A stretch of 23,636 nt of DNA from a bacterium (lineage in GTDB: Bacteria > Planctomycetota > J058 > JAJDCP01): the NCBI GenBank assembly GCA_030428695.1, contig JAUIEM010000121.1, positions 1 to 23,636 on the forward strand, given 5' to 3'. Both the position numbers and the translations under genes were made by a program. Below, one piece after another: positions 7,013-14,310 of this stretch. How positions within the stretch are numbered: the first letter of the stretch is position 1; every line of letters begins with the position of its first letter. The notes beneath the pieces were generated by a model, which saw only the letters and a list, made by a program, of their open reading frames with translations, had not been told where the DNA came from and made no database searches.

Positions 7013-8458
7013 ATGGCAGACTTCACAGGCACATCCCTCGGCCTCGAGTTCGAGTTCCCCAAGTTGCGCATCGTCAACGGTGGAGAGCCGAAGACCGTGC
7101 TCTTCTCGACCGGTGAGTCCTCCGACATGCCCGGGGAGAAGCTGGTCAAGGTCACGGTCGACATCGCGACGGGGGGCAGCGCGACCACCGAGGTCATCAC
7201 CGGACCGATCGTCGCGAACCTCGACAACCCCAAGTGGACGGCGATGTTCCAGTACTTCTCGCGCTGGCACAAGGCCGTCGAGGACTGCATCGCAGAGGGC
7301 AAGCTGGCCACCAAGGACCGGGTGCTGGCGAAGATGGAAGGGCGCGAGCTCGAGGAAGAGGAGGAGGACACCAAGGAGCTCGAGCAGGAAGTCGCCGCGG
7401 TCGCCCAGGAGGTTCCCAAGGACACCTCGACCTCGGTCTCGACCGTGAGCTGTCCGAATGGCCCGCCGCCCCCTCCTCCTCCGCCCCCTCCGGCCCAGAA
7501 GAAGCCCGAGCCGAAGAAGGAGAAGGTGCCGGAAGAGGACCAGCCGCGCTTCGAGTCCTCCGACCGGGGCTGGTTCAATTCGACGCCACAGGTCAATCTG
7601 GGCATCCAGATCGCCACGGTCGGCGACGCCCGCTTCAAGACCTACGGCCTGATGCGGAACAACCTCGGCGGCCGGCTCGGCGACGTCTATCCCCACATCG
7701 TCCGCCAGCTCGACAGCTACCTCGCGCCGATCCTCGACGGCGGCACCGACCCGGGCAAGAAGCTCGAGTTGAAGGGGACGCTGTGCCTGTACGCGATGAT
7801 CACCGGCTTGATGGCCGCGATGGGGAAGAACAACCTCGACACCCTCGACAACAAGAAGGTGCCCTACAAGGAAGGATGGGGGATCCTGCCGAAGGTGATG
7901 CCGGTGCTCCTGTGGGAGAAGATCAAGGGGGACGAGCTGCTGCCCGGGTTCTGGAACGCGGTCAAGCGCAACGAGGTCTACCCCAAGGGCGCCCAGGACC
8001 GGGCCGGGGAGGCGGACCGCTTCGTCGCCGCGCTGTTCCCCGAGGATGATCGACGGCAGGCCGATCGGCTGAGCCTGATCCAGCAGCTGGCGACCAAGAC
8101 CACCTCGTTCAGCGCCTCCGCCAAGAAGTGGAAGCCCGCGCCGGGCGCGCCGCCGCCGTTCATGGTCGCGGGCAAGCCCGCGATGCTGTGGGAGATGCGC
8201 CTGTCCGCCAGTGACACACGGAAGGCGACCGCGGCCCATCCGGAGAACCCGACCTTCGGCATCTTCGAGAACGAGAGCACCGCGCGCCCGTTCTTCGAGC
8301 TGTGCGCGGGTCTGGCCGAGGCCCACAAGAACATCCCGGCGGCGTCGTCCTCCGCGCCGGCCCCGGCCCCCGCGCAGACCTCCGGGGGAGCGCCCCCGCC
8401 CCCGCCACCGCCCACGCCCAAGCCACCGCCGCCGCCACCACCGCCAACATCGAAGTAG
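7013..8458 (+). CDS. Proline-rich protein of unknown function, candidate cargo of the DUF4123 chaperone
   Basis: 481 residues, no signal peptide or membrane helix. The N-terminal part (1-105) looks like a beta-rich domain (TGTSLGLEFEFPKLRIVNGG). A glutamate-rich helix follows (about 110-130), then a 10-proline run (151-160) and a Lys/Glu/Pro linker. A folded central domain spans about 180-410 (STPQVNLGIQIATVGDARF, then LKGTLCLYAMITGLMAAMGK). The tail is about 60 residues rich in Ala/Pro and ends in two proline runs. I recognise no enzyme motif. It sits directly before the DUF4123 gene, where type VI effectors or adaptors are commonly encoded, so an exported cargo or adaptor role is a reasonable but unproven inference. 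The long proline runs would be expected to need EF-P for translation. Confidence 0.75.
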   Translation: MADFTGTSLGLEFEFPKLRIVNGGEPKTVLFSTGESSDMPGEKLVKVTVDIATGGSATTEVITGPIVANLDNPKWTAMFQYFSRWHKAVEDCIAEGKLATKDRVLAKMEGRELEEEEEDTKELEQEVAAVAQEVPKDTSTSVSTVSCPNGPPPPPPPPPPAQKKPEPKKEKVPEEDQPRFESSDRGWFNSTPQVNLGIQIATVGDARFKTYGLMRNNLGGRLGDVYPHIVRQLDSYLAPILDGGTDPGKKLELKGTLCLYAMITGLMAAMGKNNLDTLDNKKVPYKEGWGILPKVMPVLLWEKIKGDELLPGFWNAVKRNEVYPKGAQDRAGEADRFVAALFPEDDRRQADRLSLIQQLATKTTSFSASAKKWKPAPGAPPPFMVAGKPAMLWEMRLSASDTRKATAAHPENPTFGIFENESTARPFFELCAGLAEAHKNIPAASSSAPAPAPAQTSGGAPPPPPPPTPKPPPPPPPPTSK

Positions 8459-8470
8459 GGGGACGCACGC

Positions 8471-9031
8471 ATGGCCGACCCGCAGCTCGAGGAGTTCTTC
8501 AGCGTCGTCGCGGATCTGGACGAGGAGCTGGAGCTCTTCGCCATCGTCGACGCCGCACGCGACGAAGCCATCTTCCCGCTCGTGCAGGAGCTGGGGGAGC
8601 AGGCGCGCTGCCTGTACGCCGGCAAGCTGCCTCCCGCCCTGGAGCAGGCGGCGCCGTACCTGGTCCAGATGCAGCCCGACGCGCCCGGCTGCGCCGCGAT
8701 CCTGGAGCAGGGCTGGGGGGAGAGCTGGGGCATCTTCCTCGCGGCGCGCGGCGCCGACCTCGACGCGCTGCGCTCCCACTTCCGACGCTTCCTCGAGGTG
8801 CGGGACGAGCAGGGGAACAAGCTGGTGTTTCGCTTCTACGACCCCCGGGTCTTCCGGGTGTACCTGCCGACGTGCACGCCCGAGGAGCACGCCTATGTCT
8901 ACGGCCCCGTGGGCCACTACTTCGTCGAGCGCGCGAAGGGGGAGGGGCTGATGCGCTACTCCTTCGACGGAGAGGAGCTCACGGAGGCCGAGGTGCAGCT
9001 CTGCGAGGCTGCCGCCGACACCGACGGCTGA
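8471..9031 (+). CDS. DUF4123 domain protein (type VI secretion effector chaperone family)
   Basis: 186 residues spanning a DUF4123 domain. Recognisable pieces are LFAIVDAARDEAIFPLV, ARCLYAGKLPP, APYLVQMQPDAP, EQGWGESWGIFLAARG, LRSHFRRFLEVRDEQG, and the hallmark FRFYDPRVFRVYLP followed by YGPVGHYFVE. DUF4123 proteins (Tap/TEC) act in the cytoplasm as adaptors that load particular effectors onto VgrG tips of type VI secretion systems. It begins 12 bases after the proline-rich gene, and a GGGGG stretch upstream can serve as ribosome site. No VgrG or PAAR gene is visible in the window, so the partner is either elsewhere or the system is non-canonical. Confidence 0.9.
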   Translation: MADPQLEEFFSVVADLDEELELFAIVDAARDEAIFPLVQELGEQARCLYAGKLPPALEQAAPYLVQMQPDAPGCAAILEQGWGESWGIFLAARGADLDALRSHFRRFLEVRDEQGNKLVFRFYDPRVFRVYLPTCTPEEHAYVYGPVGHYFVERAKGEGLMRYSFDGEELTEAEVQLCEAAADTDG

Positions 9032-9066
9032 GAGCGTGCGCCGGTCGCGCGCAGAGGAGAGTGACG

Positions 9067-9441
9067 ATGGCGGGCAACGAGTCCCCGGCAGACAAGATCA
9101 CCGGCGCGACGGTGCGGATGAACCACGTGTCGCGGGAGACCAGCGCACGGTACCAGAGCGGCCGCAAGTACCGGCTGGTCGTCAAGCGCAAGAGCCCGGC
9201 CGCGATCGAAGCGGAGAAGGCGCAGGCCGCCAGCTTGCGGGAGGCGGCCGCGCAGGGCGCGCCCTTCTGCCAGAAGTGCGAGAAGGCCAGGGCCGCGCAG
9301 AGCGACGCCGGCCCGGCGAGCGCTCCCACTCCGGCGCCCGAGCCGGAGCGGTTCTCGGTCGCGCCGGAGGCGGCGGAAGCGCAGGCCGCCGCGTTGGGCG
9401 GCGCCGCCAGGTCCGGGGCGGCCTTCTGCGCGAAGTGCTGA
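9067..9441 (+). CDS. Small protein with two CxxC repeats
   Basis: 124 residues. GAGGAG lies 7-8 bases before the ATG, which is preferred over reading through the upstream gene in another frame. The N-terminal 40 residues are basic (SARYQSGRKYRLVVKRK). Two 20-residue repeats follow, at 52-71 and 105-124. Both have the form AQAAxLxxAAxxGAxFCxKC and share 13 of 20 positions; the second ends exactly at the C-terminus. They are separated by an Ala/Pro linker (APTPAPEPE). Four cysteines in two CxxC pairs could bind a metal or form disulfides. It is the last gene of the DUF4123 module (35 bases after it). I vaguely recall similar FCxxC segments near type VI effectors, but cannot confirm a family. 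Confidence 0.75.
   Translation: MAGNESPADKITGATVRMNHVSRETSARYQSGRKYRLVVKRKSPAAIEAEKAQAASLREAAAQGAPFCQKCEKARAAQSDAGPASAPTPAPEPERFSVAPEAAEAQAAALGGAARSGAAFCAKC
9220..9438 (+). repeat. coding repeat pair, 20 codons each
   Basis: Bases 9220-9279 and 9379-9438 encode the two AQAAxLxxAAxxGAxFCxKC units of the small CxxC protein. The DNA copies share their first 12 bases (GCGCAGGCCGCC) and differ at many later positions, so this is an old duplication held at protein level. Confidence 0.7.
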
Positions 9442-9535
9442 GCGCGCCAGGACGTCTCGTTGTCAGCGCAGGCGACGACCGGCTGTCGCACAGGGCAGCG
9501 CGTGGAGCAGCGGTCGCTCAGGCGGTCGCCCGGCG

Positions 9536-9766
9536 TCAGTAGTCCCCCCAGTCGAAGCGCCACAGCTCCGCGCCCATCGGGAACGCCGCCAGCGCCTCCA
9601 GGGGCTGCGCGAAGACCGCTTCCTCGGTCTCCTCCATGGTCCCGTCCTCGATCACACCGGCGCAGTAGGCGACGTGCTCCCGCACCAGGGCGAACGCGTC
9701 GTCGCACGAGGTCGGCGGCCCGTCAAACCCTTTTTTTGCACCAATGTTGACAGCATTTGCTGTCAC
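9536..9766 (-). CDS. Small hypothetical protein, start uncertain
   Basis: An open frame encoding about 76 residues, ending MGAELWRFDWGDY. The middle (SCDDAFALVREHVAYCAGVI) has a natural amino-acid mix unlike the Arg/Ala/Pro-rich antisense frames around it, which suggests a real gene. No ATG is in frame near the 5' end. The only standard start is a GTG at 9766, which falls inside the palindrome of the MerR promoter and has no Shine-Dalgarno site. A run of seven A (minus strand, 9731-9737) lies shortly after. A nearby GTG in another frame would join this frame if one extra A were read, so an indel or slippage is possible. The 94 bases from 9442 to 9535 hold nothing I can name. Confidence 0.35.
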   Translation of the reverse strand: MTANAVNIGAKKGFDGPPTSCDDAFALVREHVAYCAGVIEDGTMEETEEAVFAQPLEALAAFPMGAELWRFDWGDY

Positions 9767-9775
9767 TATTACAGT
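9747..9775 (+). promoter_or_regulatory. promoter with palindromic operator ahead of the MerR-family gene
   Basis: TGACAGCA (9748-9755), TT, TGCTGTCA (9758-9765) is a perfect palindrome apart from the central two bases. It overlaps a consensus -35 TTGACA (9747-9752). A -10-like TACAGT (9770-9775) lies 17 bases on; CAGTAT two bases later would give the 19-base spacer typical of MerR-activated promoters. Transcription would start about at the ATG (9782), and no Shine-Dalgarno is present, so the message may be leaderless. This AT-rich patch stands out from its GC-rich surroundings. Autoregulation by the adjacent MerR protein is inferred. Confidence 0.65.
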
Positions 9776-9781
9776 ATTGCC

Positions 9782-10282
9782 ATGGAAGCGCTCCTCGAAC
9801 GCTATCGCCCGACCGACATGACCCTCCCCGAGCTGGTCGCCGCCGCGCGTGCCCTGCTCGAGAAGATCGACCTGCCGAGCGCCGACGAGCGCGTCCGGGC
9901 CTTCCCCGACGCGCGGACCGTGCGCTACTACCAGACCCTGGGCCTGGTGCCGAAGCCGCGGCGCTACCGCGGGCGGTCGGCCCTGTACGGCTTCGAGCAC
10001 CTGCTGCGGGTGCTCGCGGTCAAGCTCCTGCAGGCGCAGGACCAGTCGCTGGCGCAGATCCAGCGCGCCCTCGCCCCCGCGAGCCCCGAGCGGCTCGAGG
10101 CCGCGGTGCGCGAAGCGCTGGCGGCCGGACCTCCGCCGCCGTCCCCGTCCCGTCCCCTGATCTCGGCCGCCCTGCGACCGGGGGTGATCGTCACGATCGA
10201 TCCGACCCTGGTCGACGACCCCGACGCCGTCCTGCGACGGCTCGCCGCATCCCTCGATCCCGCCTCTGGAGGAATCCGATGA
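9782..10282 (+). CDS. MerR-family transcriptional regulator
   Basis: 166 residues. The DNA-binding region is recognisable from FPDARTVRYYQTLGLVPKPRRYRGRSALYGF (41-71, recognition helix plus wing) followed by HLLRVLAVKLLQAQDQSLAQIQRAL, the usual MerR dimerisation-helix start. It carries an extra 35-residue N-terminal helical stretch. Its C-terminal part (115-166) has a Pro/Ser linker and a short segment GVIVTIDPTLVDDPDAVLRRL rather than Cys-rich metal-binding sequence, so it is not an obvious metal sensor. The ATG at 9782 is placed by the promoter; it lacks a Shine-Dalgarno. Its stop overlaps the start of the VIT/VWA gene (ATGA), so regulator and target are coupled. Confidence 0.85.
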   Translation: MEALLERYRPTDMTLPELVAAARALLEKIDLPSADERVRAFPDARTVRYYQTLGLVPKPRRYRGRSALYGFEHLLRVLAVKLLQAQDQSLAQIQRALAPASPERLEAAVREALAAGPPPPSPSRPLISAALRPGVIVTIDPTLVDDPDAVLRRLAASLDPASGGIR

Positions 10283-12771
10283 AGCCCACCGTGCTTGAGC
10301 CCACCCCCATCCTCGACGCCCCCTCCCCGTCCTGCGGCCTCGGCGGCCTGCTCGCCCTGGTCGACGGCGCGAAGCGCGCGCTGCCCCTCGCCGAGGTCAA
10401 GGTCGGCGCCTCGATCGCCGGCGGCTGCTGCTGCACCGTGATCGAGCAGCGCTTCCGCAACGACTACGAGCGCCCCCTCGAGGCGGTGCACATCTTCCCC
10501 CTGCCGGAGGACGGCGCGGTCGTCGAGCTCGAGCTGGTCGCCGGCGACCTGACCATCCGCGGCGAGTGCAAGGAGCGCGAAGAGGCCGCCGCCGATTTCG
10601 CCCAGGCCCGCGCCGAAGGCCACCGCGCGGCGCTGCTCGACCAGGAGCGCGACGACGTCCACACCCTGCGCGTCACCAACCTGCCGCCGCAGACCGAGGT
10701 GGTCGTGCGGCTGACCGTGGTCGAGCGGCTCGCCCTGGTCGACGGGCGCTTCCGCTGGCGCTTCCCGACCGTGATCGCGCCGCGCTTCCTGCCCGGCGTC
10801 GAGCGCGGCCACGACGGCCCCGGCGCGCTGCCCGACACCGACCGCGTGCCCGACGCCTCGAAGCTGCAGCCGCCCCTGCGCCTCGAAGGCGGCACAACGC
10901 TCGAGCTGCAGGCGGAGATCGAGGGCCCGGTGTCGCGTCTGCAGAGCTCGCTGCACGCGCTGTCGATGTCCCTCGAGAGCGGCCGCATCCGGGTCGCTCC
11001 CTCCGGCAAGGCGACCCTGAACAAGGACTTCGTGCTCAGCTTCGCCTGCGGCGCCCCCGAGGCGACGTCGGCCCAGGCCTGGACCGACGGCAAGCACACC
11101 CTGGTCCAGGTCAACCCGCCGAGCGCCGCGCTGCCGCAGGCCCTGCCGCGGGATGCGGTGTTCGTCGTCGACATCTCCGGCTCGATGCGGGGAAGCAAGA
11201 TGCGCGCCGCCAAGGACGCCCTGCACGCGGCCCTGCACGGCCTGGTCGACGGCGACCGCTTCCTGCTGATCGCCTTCGACGACCGGCTCGAGCGCTTCGA
11301 CCGCGGCTTCCGCGCCTACGACGCCGCCTCGCTGCAGGAAGCGGACGCCTGGATCGCGAGGCTCGCGGCCCGCGGCGGCACCGAGATGCTGCCGGCCGCG
11401 CAGGCCGCCCTCGAGGGCGAGACACCGGATGGGCGCCTGCGCACGGTGCTGTTCATCACCGACGGCCAGGCCTGGAACGAGGGCGAGCTGGTGCCGGCGG
11501 TCGCCAAGCGCCGCAAGGGCGCGCGCTTCTTCACCCTCGGCATCGGCACCGCGGTCAACGCCGCGCTGCTCAAGACCCTCGCCCGGGTCGGGGGCGGCAC
11601 CTGCGAGCTGACCACCCCGGACGCCGCGATCGAGGAGACCGTCGCCAGGCTCGAGGCGCGCTTCGGCAGCCCGCTGACCGACGGCGTCAAGGTCGAGGGC
11701 ATGCTCGCCGCGCGGCCCGAGCCGGCGACGGTCTTCCTCGGCCGGCCCGCCAGCCTGTTCGTCGAGGGCGCTCCGGAGAGCCTGCGGGTGGTCGGCCGGG
11801 AAGCCGGCGGCAGCCTGAAGCTGACGGTGCGGCCACAGCGGGTGTCCTTCCCCCTCGGCGCCCTGTGGGCCCGGGAGCGGGTCGCCTACCTGCAGGATCG
11901 GCTGCTGCTCAAGCCCTACGAAGAGGAGGCGCTGAAGCCGGATATCATCGCCGTCTCCCTCGAGCACCGCATCGCCTCGCGGTTCACGTCCTTCGTCGCC
12001 GTCGATCGCTCGTCCAAGGTCCACACCGGCTCGCGCGTCGAGGTGGTCCAACCCGCCGAGCTGCCGGAGGACTGGGACGCGAGCTTCAAGGGCGGCCCCG
12101 CGGTCGGCGGCGCGATCACCGGCGCCCTGCGGCTCCTGTCCGCGGCACCGGCCAGCGTCCCGCCCCCGGCCAGCTTCGCGCCGAGCCCCGCGGCGGACCG
12201 CGACGACTTCGGCGGAGGGCCGCGCATGCGCTCGCGAGGTCCCGGTAGCGGAGGCGCGCCCTCGGCTCCGGCCGACCGCTCGAAGCGGCGCGGCGGAGGC
12301 TTCTTCTCGCGGCTGTTCGGTGGATCCTCGAAGTCCGAGAGCTTCAGCGTGGGCATGCCTCCGAAGCAGAAGAAGAAGCGCAAGCCTGCCAAGGTCCGGG
12401 TCTTCGATGCCGACGGCGCGCCGGAGGCCCGCTCCGCGCCGGCACCTTCGTCGCCGCCGGCCGAGCTCGGCGCCATCCTCGCCCGCGAGCAGCGCGCCGA
12501 CGGCAGCTTCGGCGGCGACGTGCGGCGCACCGCCGCGGCCGTGCTGGCCCTGGTGTTGCTCGGCCACACCCGGCGCAGCGGGCGGCGCAGCCGGGTGCTG
12601 CTCAAGGCCTTCCGCTGGCTCGAGGGCCGCACCGAGCCCGAGGCGGTCCTCGCCCGAAACATCCTGCAGGCCGCCGAAGCGGGCCAGACCCCGACCCCGG
12701 ACGCGGCCTGGCGGAAGCTGTGCGACGCGCTGCCGGAGGGGAAGATGCTCGCGGCCGCGCTGGCGGGCTGA
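10279..12771 (+). CDS. VIT and von Willebrand factor A domain protein with a prenyltransferase-like C-terminus
   Basis: 830 residues. A VIT domain covers about 35-175 (VIEQRFRNDYERPLEAVHIFPLPEDGAVV, in two parts, and later LLDQERDDVHTLRVTNLPPQ). A VWA domain covers about 290-450 with a complete MIDAS: DISGS (298-302), Thr368 and Asp395 (FITDGQ). A further beta-rich region follows to about 600, then a low-complexity, Lys/Arg-rich linker (about 640-715) containing GGGFFSRLFGG. The last 100 residues contain QRADGSFGG (738-746) and helical repeats like squalene-cyclase/prenyltransferase alpha-toroids. There is no signal peptide, so a cytoplasmic scaffold or regulatory protein is likely. VIT/VWA proteins of bacteria are common but poorly characterised. 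GGAGG lies just before the ATG. Confidence 0.88.
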   Translation: MKPTVLEPTPILDAPSPSCGLGGLLALVDGAKRALPLAEVKVGASIAGGCCCTVIEQRFRNDYERPLEAVHIFPLPEDGAVVELELVAGDLTIRGECKEREEAAADFAQARAEGHRAALLDQERDDVHTLRVTNLPPQTEVVVRLTVVERLALVDGRFRWRFPTVIAPRFLPGVERGHDGPGALPDTDRVPDASKLQPPLRLEGGTTLELQAEIEGPVSRLQSSLHALSMSLESGRIRVAPSGKATLNKDFVLSFACGAPEATSAQAWTDGKHTLVQVNPPSAALPQALPRDAVFVVDISGSMRGSKMRAAKDALHAALHGLVDGDRFLLIAFDDRLERFDRGFRAYDAASLQEADAWIARLAARGGTEMLPAAQAALEGETPDGRLRTVLFITDGQAWNEGELVPAVAKRRKGARFFTLGIGTAVNAALLKTLARVGGGTCELTTPDAAIEETVARLEARFGSPLTDGVKVEGMLAARPEPATVFLGRPASLFVEGAPESLRVVGREAGGSLKLTVRPQRVSFPLGALWARERVAYLQDRLLLKPYEEEALKPDIIAVSLEHRIASRFTSFVAVDRSSKVHTGSRVEVVQPAELPEDWDASFKGGPAVGGAITGALRLLSAAPASVPPPASFAPSPAADRDDFGGGPRMRSRGPGSGGAPSAPADRSKRRGGGFFSRLFGGSSKSESFSVGMPPKQKKKRKPAKVRVFDADGAPEARSAPAPSSPPAELGAILAREQRADGSFGGDVRRTAAAVLALVLLGHTRRSGRRSRVLLKAFRWLEGRTEPEAVLARNILQAAEAGQTPTPDAAWRKLCDALPEGKMLAAALAG

Positions 12772-13947
12772 TCAAGGCGAGAAATAGGCGTCCCATCGCG
12801 TGTCCAGCACCTTCTGCGCCTCGCGTAGCGACAGCGGGCGCAGCTCCTTCCCCTCCGCCAGCAGGCCGAGGTCGCGCAGCCCCGCGAGGGCGTCGGCGGA
12901 CTCGAAGTCGACCGCCCTCCCGCATTCCTTTTCGAGCCACGCCTCGACCGCGGCGTCGAGCGCCGCCTCGCTGGTCAGGTCCGGCTCGGTGAGCAGGAAG
13001 GTGAACGCGAGGACGGCTTCCTTCGCCTCCTCCTCCTCCGCCGTGTCGATCAGGTTGGCGAAGACGCCGCCATTGCTGACCAGGTTGCGGAAGTAGAGGT
13101 TCTTGGTGATCTTCGCGAGGAAGTCCTGCAGCGTCGACCTGTAGCCGCTCCAGGCCTTGAACACGTAGCCCGCCAGGCCGCCGAGGATCGCGACCAGGCC
13201 GAGGGACAGCCCGTCCTCGAGGGGATCGCGCCCGGTGCCGAGCACGTAGGGCGCGAGCACCAGCTTGTGCAGGGTGATGCCGAGGCCGGTCACCAGCGGC
13301 AGGAAGACCTTCAGCTTGTGGATCAGCTTCATGCGCGGCTTGCTGTTCGGGAACAGCATCTCGAGGTCGGCCTTCGGCACCCGCTGCAGGAGCTTGAGGT
13401 AGAGCTTGCCCGGGGTCCCGGGGATGTCGGCCGCGCGCCGCCCGGCGAAGTGCTCCGCCGGCTTCGGCTGGAAGGCGAGCACGACCCGCTCGTAGAGCTC
13501 GAGCTCGACCCGGCGCTTCGTCCACGGCAGCAGGCCCGGGACCTCCGCGCTGGCGCGGGCGCTGCCGAGGGCGTGGATGCGGTAGAAGGCGAAGTCGTCG
13601 AAGGGCACGTCGAGGCTGACCGGCACCAGGCCCTCGGACGCGAACGAGGCCGCGAGCTCGTCGGCGGAGACCGGCGCGTAGTTCGCGTCCCGCAGCACCC
13701 CGGCGAGCTCCTCCCACAGCGCCTCCCGGTCGGCGGCTGCGCCGCTCACGCCTGGCTGTGCGTCGGGGTCGAGGCCGCGGTAGAGGGCCTTCAGCCGCTC
13801 GAGCTCATCGTGGTACTCGAAGTGCAGGACGGCGTTGAGCTGCTGCAGGAAGCCCGCCAGCCGCGTGCGCTGCTCGTCGCGCAGGCCCGGATGGCGGCTC
13901 AGCCGCACGAACAGCTCGGCGCGGGAGATCGGGATGTGATGTCCCAT
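12772..13947 (-). CDS. DUF3754 family membrane protein
   Basis: 391 residues. Family-typical features in order: an N-terminal helical region with FDDFAFYRIHALG (116-128); RRVELELYERVVLAFQ (145-160); YLKLLQRVPKADLEMLFPNSKPRM (183-206, in two parts), which matches the DUF3754 lK.f.dIP..DlemLlP signature; and two hydrophobic segments (about 212-236 and 247-264), followed by GYRSTLQDFLAKITKNLYFRNLVSNGG (268-294, in parts). Related domains occur in the mitochondrial protein TMEM143; the function is unknown. Its stop shares the palindrome TGATCA with the stop of the VIT/VWA gene, so the two are exactly tail to tail. It starts 11 bases after the upstream small gene, behind GAGGGG. Confidence 0.85.
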   Translation of the reverse strand: MGHHIPISRAELFVRLSRHPGLRDEQRTRLAGFLQQLNAVLHFEYHDELERLKALYRGLDPDAQPGVSGAAADREALWEELAGVLRDANYAPVSADELAASFASEGLVPVSLDVPFDDFAFYRIHALGSARASAEVPGLLPWTKRRVELELYERVVLAFQPKPAEHFAGRRAADIPGTPGKLYLKLLQRVPKADLEMLFPNSKPRMKLIHKLKVFLPLVTGLGITLHKLVLAPYVLGTGRDPLEDGLSLGLVAILGGLAGYVFKAWSGYRSTLQDFLAKITKNLYFRNLVSNGGVFANLIDTAEEEEAKEAVLAFTFLLTEPDLTSEAALDAAVEAWLEKECGRAVDFESADALAGLRDLGLLAEGKELRPLSLREAQKVLDTRWDAYFSP

Positions 13948-13958
13948 CCCGCCGCCCC

Positions 13959-14258
13959 TCAGTGGTTGCAGTCGGGGCCGTGCACGTGGCCGGGGTCCCC
14001 TTTGGAATAGAAGATCAGCTCGAGGCGGCAGCGCTTCTCCTCGAGCTCGTGGATGTCGATCAGCCCCACACGCGGGCTCTTCAGCGCCTTGAGCGCCCGG
14101 CGCACGTCGCGGACCTCGGCCTGCAGCCCGGTCGCGAGGTCGTCGAGGTCGACCTGGACCAACGGCGAGTCTGCGGTGTCGCGGAGGAACAGGTAGATCC
14201 CCCCGGCCAGCGGCGTCATGCTGGTCGCCTCCTCGAGGCGGTCGAATTCACTCGGCAT
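13959..14258 (-). CDS. Small winged-helix-like protein with a His-rich tail
   Basis: 99 residues. The sequence GGIYLFLRDTADSPLVQVDL, then LATGLQAEVRDVRRALKALKSPRVGLIDIHE, has the helix, helix, strand rhythm of a winged-helix domain, although no family is recognised. The C-terminus GDPGHVHGPDCNH has three His and one Cys and could bind a metal ion. Start chosen at the ATG behind an AGGGGGG stretch. It is the first gene of a two-gene unit with the DUF3754 gene (11-base gap). Regulatory or metal-sensing roles are inference. Confidence 0.7.
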   Translation of the reverse strand: MPSEFDRLEEATSMTPLAGGIYLFLRDTADSPLVQVDLDDLATGLQAEVRDVRRALKALKSPRVGLIDIHELEEKRCRLELIFYSKGDPGHVHGPDCNH

Positions 14259-14281
14259 CGTGGTCCCCCCTGCTCGCCGCC

Positions 14282-14310
14282 ATTGTAGACCGCGCCGAGA
14301 ACGGGGGGAA
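14282..14310 (-). promoter_or_regulatory. candidate promoter for the winged-helix/DUF3754 unit
   Basis: On the minus strand TACAAT (14287-14282) is a strong -10. The -35, TTCCCC (14310-14305) at 17 bases, is weak. The start of transcription would fall about 17 bases before the ATG at 14258. The rest of the gap 14259-14442 shows only a possible plus-strand -10, TATACC (14415-14420), for the lipoprotein gene. Confidence 0.4.

Noticed and set aside
7470..7500. Possible microsatellite in the proline codons of the cargo candidate
   Set aside because: The codons are mixed (CCG, CCC, CCT), so it is a coding polyproline run and not a DNA tandem repeat.
9715..9740. T7 run as an intrinsic terminator of the DUF4123 operon
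   Set aside because: No stable hairpin precedes the T-run, and it is almost 300 bases beyond the last stop codon.
9964..12567. Long minus-strand open frame opposite the MerR and VIT/VWA genes
   Set aside because: Composition is Gly/Arg/Ala/Gln-rich without family motifs, while the plus strand encodes intact MerR, VIT and VWA domains.
12765..12778. TGATCA stop-codon palindrome as a regulatory site
   Set aside because: It is fully explained by two opposed TGA stop codons meeting with no gap.
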